Part shown: positions 57,670-64,000 of the stretch, in pieces
Layout: each line of letters opens with the position of its first letter
How positions within the stretch are numbered: position 1 is the stretch's first letter
Position numbers and translations under genes: made by a program
From: JANTGF01 sp963750735
GTDB taxonomy: Bacteria; Bacteroidota; Bacteroidia; Bacteroidales; VadinHA17
Reading direction: 5' to 3'
Assembly (NCBI GenBank): GCA_963750735.1
Contig: CAVVRY010000011.1
Span: 124,001 to 188,000 of the forward strand
DNA length: 64,000 nt
The notes under the pieces: model-generated
The model's input: only the letters and a program-made list of their open reading frames with translations
Told to the model about the DNA's origin: nothing
The model's database searches: none

Positions 57670-58828
57670 TTAAGATAGTTCGACTCCAGATGCTTTCAGG
57701 TACATAAATTCTCTCAGCTGTTTATACTTATTTGTAAACTCTTTTTTCCTCTTTTGCAGAAGTAATCCAAGCATTAAATTCAGGAAAATTGCCAATGAAA
57801 GGATAATGGTTAAGAGTAAATATTTCCAAATTTTTGAAGAAGAAATACCATGACAATGAATACAACATTGACAAAAATCAAAATAGAGGTTGTTTGCAAA
57901 TGAGAGCACCCTAGATCCAATAAGCGATGATGAATATGATTGCGATCGGCTTTAAAAGGAGATCTCCCGGCAAACAGCCGAAGAAAGAACACCCGCATAG
58001 TATCAAAAATAGGAATAATAAGATATACCAAATACAATAGCTGGTGAGGATACAAAATAATAACTATTTCCTGCAATTAATTCGTATTCAAGAAAGCGAA
58101 TTGCGAAAATGGAAATCATAAATCCAATAATCATGGAACCTGTATCTCCTAGAAACAATTTATATTTTTTACTAAAAACATTAAACCTGAAAAATGCCAG
58201 TAAAGCCCCAATAAGTGAAAAGCTCATGGCTGCATAGGATTCAAAACCTGAAACAAGAAACCAGATTCCAAATACCAGTGACACCAACATAGCCACTCCG
58301 GATGCAAGGCCATCAACCCCATCAATAAGGTTAAAGCTATTAATAAGAGTAAGAAAAATAAAAACTGAGAATAAAATACTTGAAATGTAAGGAATACTCA
58401 TGTATCCCAAATAGTCCATGAAAGTTTGTAATTCGAATATCTCCAAATATAACCACCAGGCAAATGGCCAATACCTGGCCTATAAACTTCTTTCGGTAAT
58501 CCAAATTCTGCACATCATCTTTTACTCCAATAAAAAACAATAGTAATAAGCCCGGCAATGATGTATTTAAGCTCCATTACAGCATCCTGTCCAGTAAATA
58601 GTACCGATGCTATAATCAAACCAGCAAAAACTCCTATCCCACCAAGGTTTGGAACTGAATTAGTATGAGAGGTGCGCCATTTGGTTTATCATGCAAGCCT
58701 TTGTTATTTGAGATCCAAACAATAGATGGAACAGATAAATAAGTTATGATAAAAGATATCCCAAAACTAAGAAATAGGGATAAAATTGTTGGAATATTCA
58801 CAATATGCAAAAAGTTGCTGGTCATCAA
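57670..58828 (-). pseudogene. Broken WecA/MraY-like transferase
   Basis: Five overlapping fragments on the minus strand spell out the same protein family as 54103: ISFIITYLSVPSIVWISNNK, LPGLLLLFFIGVKDDVQNLD, FNLIDGVDGLASGVAMLVSL, FLGDTGSMIIGFMIS, KADRNHIHHRLLDLGCSHLQ. At least four frameshifts separate them. It is a paralogue, not a copy, of the intact gene (many substitutions such as FRFNVFSKKYKLFLGDTG against FWFNVFSRRNRIFLGDTG). It likely served the same initiation step before decay. Confidence 0.85.
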
Positions 58829-58932
58829 TAATAAAGAAAATTGTTGATTCTTAAATCTAAACTAGTACATTATGTATTTTATACTCTTTTTATTTGACAA
58901 ATGACCCAAAATACCCAGTAAAATAAATCAAA

Positions 58933-59335
58933 CTAAGGATCAAAATCAATAAGATCTGTAAGTTTATCCGTATCAATTAGTTCAATGTTTACACCAAAAT
59001 TATCCAGTAGAAAAGCTATATTCTCATTTTCAAAAGCTTCACCAGGTAGAGGTCATGCAATTAACCTAAGTCCATTCTTTTCAAACGATCAACCTCTTCA
59101 TCCACAATTTCGAAGTAAAAAAAATGTAATGAAGTCCACAATCTCTTTTTGCAATGCTGTAAATTGGAGAGAACTTGTCTGTATATTCAATTGGTCTTAA
59201 ATCTATTACTTTTCTTTGTAAAGAAATACGACTTTAACCTTTTTCCTTCTATTAATTATCGTAATAGTCACCTGTTTATAGCCATAGCTAGAAACCCATT
59301 TTTACATCTGAATGAGGGTTTTGACCAATATACAT
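58933..59335 (-). pseudogene. VOC/glyoxalase-fold protein remnant
   Basis: Pieced from three frames on the minus strand: YGYKQVTITIINRRKKVKVV, RPIEYTDKFSPIYSIAKRDC, GLHYIFFEIVDEEVDRFEKN-like text, and GEAFENENIAFLLDNFGVNI followed by ELIDTDK. The order and spacing resemble the VOC fold, in which paired beta-alpha-beta units bind a metal. A TAG follows MGF early in the frame. Its original substrate is unknown. The rest of 58829-59427 shows no gene. Confidence 0.6.
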
Positions 59336-59427
59336 AAATGGATACAAAAAATTACTCCCTATTTAATTTAAACAATCATTAAATCTATTTGATTTATGAA
59401 TATTCACAAAACCATTAAACTTATTGG

Positions 59428-60087
59428 CTATAAATTCTTCACAAAAAAATTAAGACTAACAATTTTCTTTGCAGGATTTCCTCCCCATATTTCATTTTCA
59501 GGAATTGAGTTAAAAACCACACTTCCAGCTGCAACAACTGAATTTCTTCCTATTTGTACACCCTTTAAAATTGAAACATTACCACCAATAAAAGCTTTTT
59601 CTGCAATAATTATAGGAGAGCTTTTAACATTTATTCCATGATCATCTTTGGTTCCCCTGATTTTAGGATCCAAAGAATGAAAATCAGTATCCCAAATTTT
59701 ACAACCTGCTCCAATAAATACTCCGCTAGAAATTGTAATTGAACTTGAACTGAAAAATGTCGAATTAGTTATCCCAACATTATTCTCTATCGTTATCTTT
59801 CCTTTGCCTTGTGTAATAAACCTTAGTACTCTATCAGGTCCAATGTTATTATATTTCAACCCAGAATTAGCCAAAAAATTATCCCCAATAATAATGCTTC
59901 CAGGATTTTTTATAGATATCTTACCTCTTATTCTAAAATTCTTACCTATAGAAACTTTTTTTATTCTAAAAAGCACCATATGATACAAGTAATTTGGAAA
60001 AGTTACTAAAGATCTATATTTAAAATATAAATACTTTAATATTTTATTATTCAAAATATATTTTTTTATCGGCTCATATGTTTTCAT
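59428..60087 (-). CDS. Left-handed beta-helix acyltransferase
   Basis: 219 residues, intact. Hexapeptide repeats (GKNFRIRGKISIKNPGSIII, GVFIGAGCKIWDTDFH, AFIGGNVSILKGVQIGRNSV, VAAGSVVFNS) form the left-handed helix, with the active-site-type DFHSLD near residue 137 and PENEIWGGNPAKKI at the end. It probably acetylates a sugar of the surface polysaccharide using acetyl-CoA. It is the one complete gene of the right-hand half of the locus. Confidence 0.9.
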   Translation of the reverse strand: MKTYEPIKKYILNNKILKYLYFKYRSLVTFPNYLYHMVLFRIKKVSIGKNFRIRGKISIKNPGSIIIGDNFLANSGLKYNNIGPDRVLRFITQGKGKITIENNVGITNSTFFSSSSITISSGVFIGAGCKIWDTDFHSLDPKIRGTKDDHGINVKSSPIIIAEKAFIGGNVSILKGVQIGRNSVVAAGSVVFNSIPENEIWGGNPAKKIVSLNFFVKNL

Positions 60088-60163
60088 ATTCTTTATTTTC
60101 TAAATAGACATGCTTTTTACAATATGGATTAAAGTTGAAAAAAAATCACGTCAATAGAATCTA

Positions 60164-62528
60164 TCACTTATTTTTTCTATAACTATTTTTATATCGATAT
60201 GAATAGGAAGAGTTACTATTCCTTCTCAAACCATTTACAATGACACCTAAGTTCTTAATGCCATGACTTTTAATATCTTCAATAGTGCTCATTAGAATGG
60301 GCTTTGGAGTTTTTCCATACCTGACTACGTAAATACATGTATCCACTTTAGCAGCCAATTTAAAAGAATCAGCAACAATTCCTATTGGCGTACTATCAAT
60401 AATAATATAGTCATAATCTTTTTTTAGTTGATCTAATAAGTCATCCAGCCTTTCTGAATTAATTAGTTCAGCAGGATTAGGTGGTATCGGTCCTGAAAGG
60501 ATTATGTCCAAATTAGGATATTCACTTTGGCTGAATGATTTCTTCCATCTGATCCTTGCCAATTAAATATGTCGAAATCCCCTTATCATTCATTAATCCA
60601 AAATCCTTATGCAATCCGGGTCTTCGTAAATCAAAATCAACTAAAACTGTTTTTTCTTATCAAGACTATAGGCCGATGCAAAATTAATGGCAATAAAAGA
60701 TTTTCCTTCACCAGCCATAGAAGAAGTAACTAAAATAACTGGTGACTTTTTGTTTGCATAAAATTGAAGACGAGTCCGCAGAGACCGAAGGATTCTGCAA
60801 CATCGGAATCCGGTTCAGTAATACCACTTTCGAATTGGGTTTCTTCATATGCAAAATATGACCGGAAATTGGCTGCCCAGTAATATTTTTAAGGTCAATA
60901 TCCGAGTCTATTTTGTTATTCAGGCATCTCCTAAATAATAAAAATGGCTGGGATGGCCATCCCAGCAAATAAGGCAACCAGATAATTAAGCATTGGGCTG
61001 GGTTAACTGGTTCGGGTAAAATCCTGGGCGTAACAATTATTTCTGTATCCGAGGTATTGGAAGCTTTTCATATTTGTGCTTCTGCTTGCTTTTGCATTAA
61101 AAAAGTATAGAGTGCATCATTTAGTTTAAAACCACGTTCAATCCCAAGTAATTTCCTTTCCGTTTCAGGCAAAGCTTCAGCTTCCCGGTTTAGCTCCCTT
61201 AACCTTGCCTTGTTTTCATCGATAGCATAATTATGATTTTGGATTATACTTTTAAGAGTTTCAACCAGTGCTTTACGGGTATTCTGAATACGTAATTCAA
61301 GTTGTTACTAAAGGGTTTTTCTCCCCCCCCCCGAAACTTAGGTATTCAGCCTGTAGTTCTACAACTGACCAACAAGCTGTATTAAAGTTGGATCAGATAT
61401 ACCCATGGTTGAAGGAGCATAATTTTATTCGTTGCAGATTCCTTCGATACATAATCATTTAGATAGTTATAATAATCAGCCTGAATTAGTAACCTGGACT
61501 TCTCATCTTCGAGTTTTACTGCCTGTTCCAGCACCTGACTTCCCTGGCTGGAAATATTCATAACACGGTTTCTTGACCTGAATTCTTGCAATTTATTCTC
61601 AGCAATAATAAGTGAATCTGAAATTCCCTTCAGTTGGTTATCAATAAACTTTATAGTACGATCTGCCTCATAATTCTTTTTCCTAAAATTTGAAACAAGG
61701 TATTCATTAATCAATTTCGAAAGGAAATCTTTATCTTCCCTGAAATTAATTCCTTCAATGCTAATAGCCACAATGGTTCCTTCCCTACTGACTTTTTCAA
61801 TTGTCAATCGTTTTTGATAGTTTACAATTAAATTTTCGTGAACTCGAAAGAGAAAATAATACGGATTTTCCATACTTCACAGTAGGCCAATAGATTTTAC
61901 TCTGTTTAATATGAAAAGTAAACCCGATTAATTCAATATTTCCCCAAACTTTGCCTTTCGTTGAAATTATAATTGATCGTTTTCTTCAGTGGAAATTTGG
62001 AACTCTGCATCTGATAGAAATCTAATAGAGAATTCTATATCATAGGGAATTTTATCTAAAGAATCAGATATTACAGTAAAAGGATTAAAGGGATATAAAT
62101 TTGATTTATTCACCTTACCTCGTTTATAGTATTCATTGTCAAACGTCAATTCATTTATGCATTTTTTAATCAAGGAATAAGAGGATAGTATATTTATTTG
62201 ATTATCCATGTTTTGCATTCCCGGGTTAAGCCCAAAACCATTCAACACGTTACCAGCCTCCAAACTGCTCCCAATATTACTATTATTATTATTATCAAAT
62301 AACAAAGTGGATGTAACCTTAGGTAGGAACTGTAAACCGGTTATACATATAAGCAATTAAAATTGTTATAATTAAAAAAATAACAAAATAATACCAGCGA
62401 TGTAAAAGCCTATAAAAAATCCTTTCCAGATCAACTATATCATCATTTTTAGAATCAATTTTGGTTGTATTGAGTAATTCTGCAATTAGTTCAGAATTCA
62501 GTGATTTATTTGTCTTATTTGAATCCAT
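60164..62528 (-). pseudogene. Broken Wzc-like polysaccharide tyrosine kinase
   Basis: Fragments on the minus strand, in order: start MDSNKTNKSLNSELIAELLN with the first membrane helix YYFVIFLIITILIAYMYN; Wzz-domain text (NVLNGFGLNPGMQNMDNQIN, YSLIKKCINELTF); then LQFTRKA-type coiled coil; the Walker A region SSMAGEGKSFIAINF; and the C-terminus with YDYIIIDSTPIGIVADSF and a short Tyr-rich tail (SSYSYRYKNSYRK). At least five frameshifts break it, and a run of ten C lies at 61323-61332. It would have controlled polysaccharide chain length and export by tyrosine autophosphorylation. Confidence 0.82.
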
Positions 62529-62573
62529 TTTTATGTATTCTGAAATTACTATCAATTTAACGATATCCCGACC

Positions 62574-63575
62574 TTACTGTGCTGTTATCAATTCATTAAT
62601 AAGTTTTCTTGCTTCCCTCCCTTTTTGAAGAATCATTTCATATGAATCGTATCTATTTAAACTTTTTTCAATCAATTTACCGATAAAGAATTGATCAATT
62701 TTTGAAGGATCTTCTACGATTCAATAAACCATATTTTATCAGGTATTTATCAATTTCCAGTAATTTACCCTGGTATAAGGAAATCGCGGAATTCCCATTA
62801 CAGCAAATTCCCTTGTCATTGAGCCTCCGGCACCAAAAAAAATATCACAACGCTTTAGAGATTTTATCAATAGTTTCCACATTTCTAAGGGATTCAATAT
62901 TAATATGATTACATGATAATTCACTATAATGCTCTAATTGTTTTTGATCCCCTGGTAAAATAAAAATCTTATTTTTTGTGCCAATCTTATAAGCGCATTA
63001 TCAAACTTATCGGTATTAAAATTATGGTATTGAGCATGCCAAGGTTCTGGACTAAAATATATTGTAGTTTGCTTTTAGTTATAAAGGTTTTTTTTAGATA
63101 TATGTTTTATATAAATACCTTCTTTTATTCCAGGATAAAAAAATACTCTTTTCCAAAAAAACTTCCTTCACTCCTTTTTCAATGCTTCAGGAAGTAATAT
63201 ACGACTTGCTAAAAAAAACCAATATAATTCCCCTTAGCATATTCATTATCATTGGTATATATAGAAGGAATATCTAATCTTTGGCTACATATGGTGAATA
63301 AAACGAACTTTGAGAAATAGAAATATCTATTAGTTTAGGTTTTTAGAAATGATAAAGTTCATTGGATCTCTTAAAAAATCCTAAAAGTTTTGCTAATGGG
63401 TTTTTTCCATAATGTCATCAACAATATTAAAATTAATATTGTTTTTCAATAAATCAATGGTATTAGATAAAGGACTTGTGGTGACAATTACTTCATAATT
63501 ATCTTTCCATTCCTCAATAAAATCTTTAAAAAAATTGACATGAGGGGCATTTGAAATATCTATCCAAATTTTCAT
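62574..63575 (-). pseudogene. DUF354-family protein remnant
   Basis: The N-terminus MKIWIDISNAPHVNFFKDFI and a late DIFFGAGGSMTREFAVMGIP are the hallmarks of DUF354, a glycosyltransferase-B-like family often in polysaccharide loci. The C-terminus reads INELITAQ and stops at 62574. The middle is spread over several frames, so the gene is broken. Its ATG overlaps the stop of the upstream gene (ATGA), and the Wzc remnant begins 46 bases downstream; the genes once formed an operon. Confidence 0.75.
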
Positions 63576-64000
63576 AAAACTGCCTCTAAAAGTTCTTTGG
63601 TATCTTTTATATGAAGGGAGGAAGCTCCAAACAATACAGAATCAACACCTTCAAGAGCACAATATAATCAACGGCTTCTTTAGGTTTATAGCTCCTGATG
63701 CTAAAAATGACATAGCAATATTATAACTGTCTTTCTTTTTTAAGGTATTTTCAACCTCTTTTTGAGAAGGATTCATCCTAAAACCAATTTTATTAATATC
63801 ACTTACAATGATAGGATCATTAATTCCTAGTTTATTGACTAGAACATCATGTAGTTTAACATGATTCATCGTAAAAAAACCAGCTTTAACATTATATTTT
63901 TTTTCTGTGTACTGAGAAAATTCATAAAGCATATCATGCATTTCCAAGCCCAACAATAAGTCAGTCACGATGTTAAGAAGGAATATCCCCTGTACATTCA
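63572..64000 (-). CDS. Partial conserved protein of polysaccharide locus, frameshifted
   Basis: The frame is open at the window edge (NVQGIFLLNIVTDLLLGLEM), so the start lies outside. It continues KAGFFTMNHVKLHDVLVNKL, GINDPIIVSDINKIGFRMNP, NIAMSFLASGAINLKK, then shifts frame near 63660 to read text like GVDSVLFGASSLHIKDTKEL up to a TGA at 63572. I do not recognise the family; the pattern suggests a TIM barrel. Its stop overlaps the DUF354 start. Confidence 0.55.

Overview
This window comes from an AT-rich Bacteroidota chromosome, probably a Bacteroidales/Marinilabiliales- or Cytophagales-like lineage. The evidence is the gene families and the control signals: 800-residue FtsX/MacB-type permeases, DUF4252 proteins beside an ECF sigma/anti-sigma pair, BlaI with an M56 peptidase, PrsW, small OmpA-like barrels, a TAnnTTTG-type promoter in front of tRNA-Lys, and generally weak ribosome binding sites. 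The species cannot be named from the sequence alone.

Layout. 1-8 kb: end of a membrane protein, an ABC permease with a sigma-54-like promoter, a large secreted protein, and a coiled-coil plus outer-membrane pair. 8-11 kb: three DUF4252 proteins around an ECF sigma factor and its anti-sigma factor. 11-13.6 kb: a thioesterase/SDR pair, then tRNA-Lys(TTT) followed by about five tandem units that each repeat the tRNA 3' end and its terminator. 14-19.4 kb: an NtrB/NtrC-like two-component system, divergent from a second ABC permease whose promoter region holds paired palindromes and a good -24/-12 sigma-54 element; this looks like a complete regulatory circuit. 19.5-35 kb: housekeeping and envelope genes (dicarboxylate symporter, SYLF protein, thioredoxin-like pair, secreted ankyrin protein, universal stress protein, BlaI/M56 with clear operators, cardiolipin synthase, LhgO-like oxidase, MobB-like NTPase). 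35-39.5 kb: a giant PAS histidine kinase with a degenerate receiver domain.

39.8-47.5 kb is an SOS-mutasome-like locus: a LexA-like regulator, DinB and a DnaE2-type polymerase. Two unusual features sit in it. A REP-type tyrosine transposase flanked by a 224-bp direct duplication separates the regulator from the dinB promoter. Between dinB and dnaE2 lies 1.4 kb of repeats in which GTTTCA recurs every 10-11 bp, surrounding a four-helix-bundle (S23/IVS) gene.

49.9-64 kb is a surface-polysaccharide locus in decay: a frameshifted sugar transferase, a DegT aminotransferase remnant with in-frame stops, IS110 and IS3 elements, an intact and a broken WecA-like transferase, a VOC remnant, an intact acyltransferase, a broken Wzc-like tyrosine kinase, a broken DUF354 protein, and a partial gene at the edge.

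Caveat: at least a dozen genes outside the decayed region are split by one single-base indel, often in a short homopolymer run. Sequencing error is as likely as true inactivation for those. The DegT remnant, which has in-frame stop codons, is the clearest true pseudogene.
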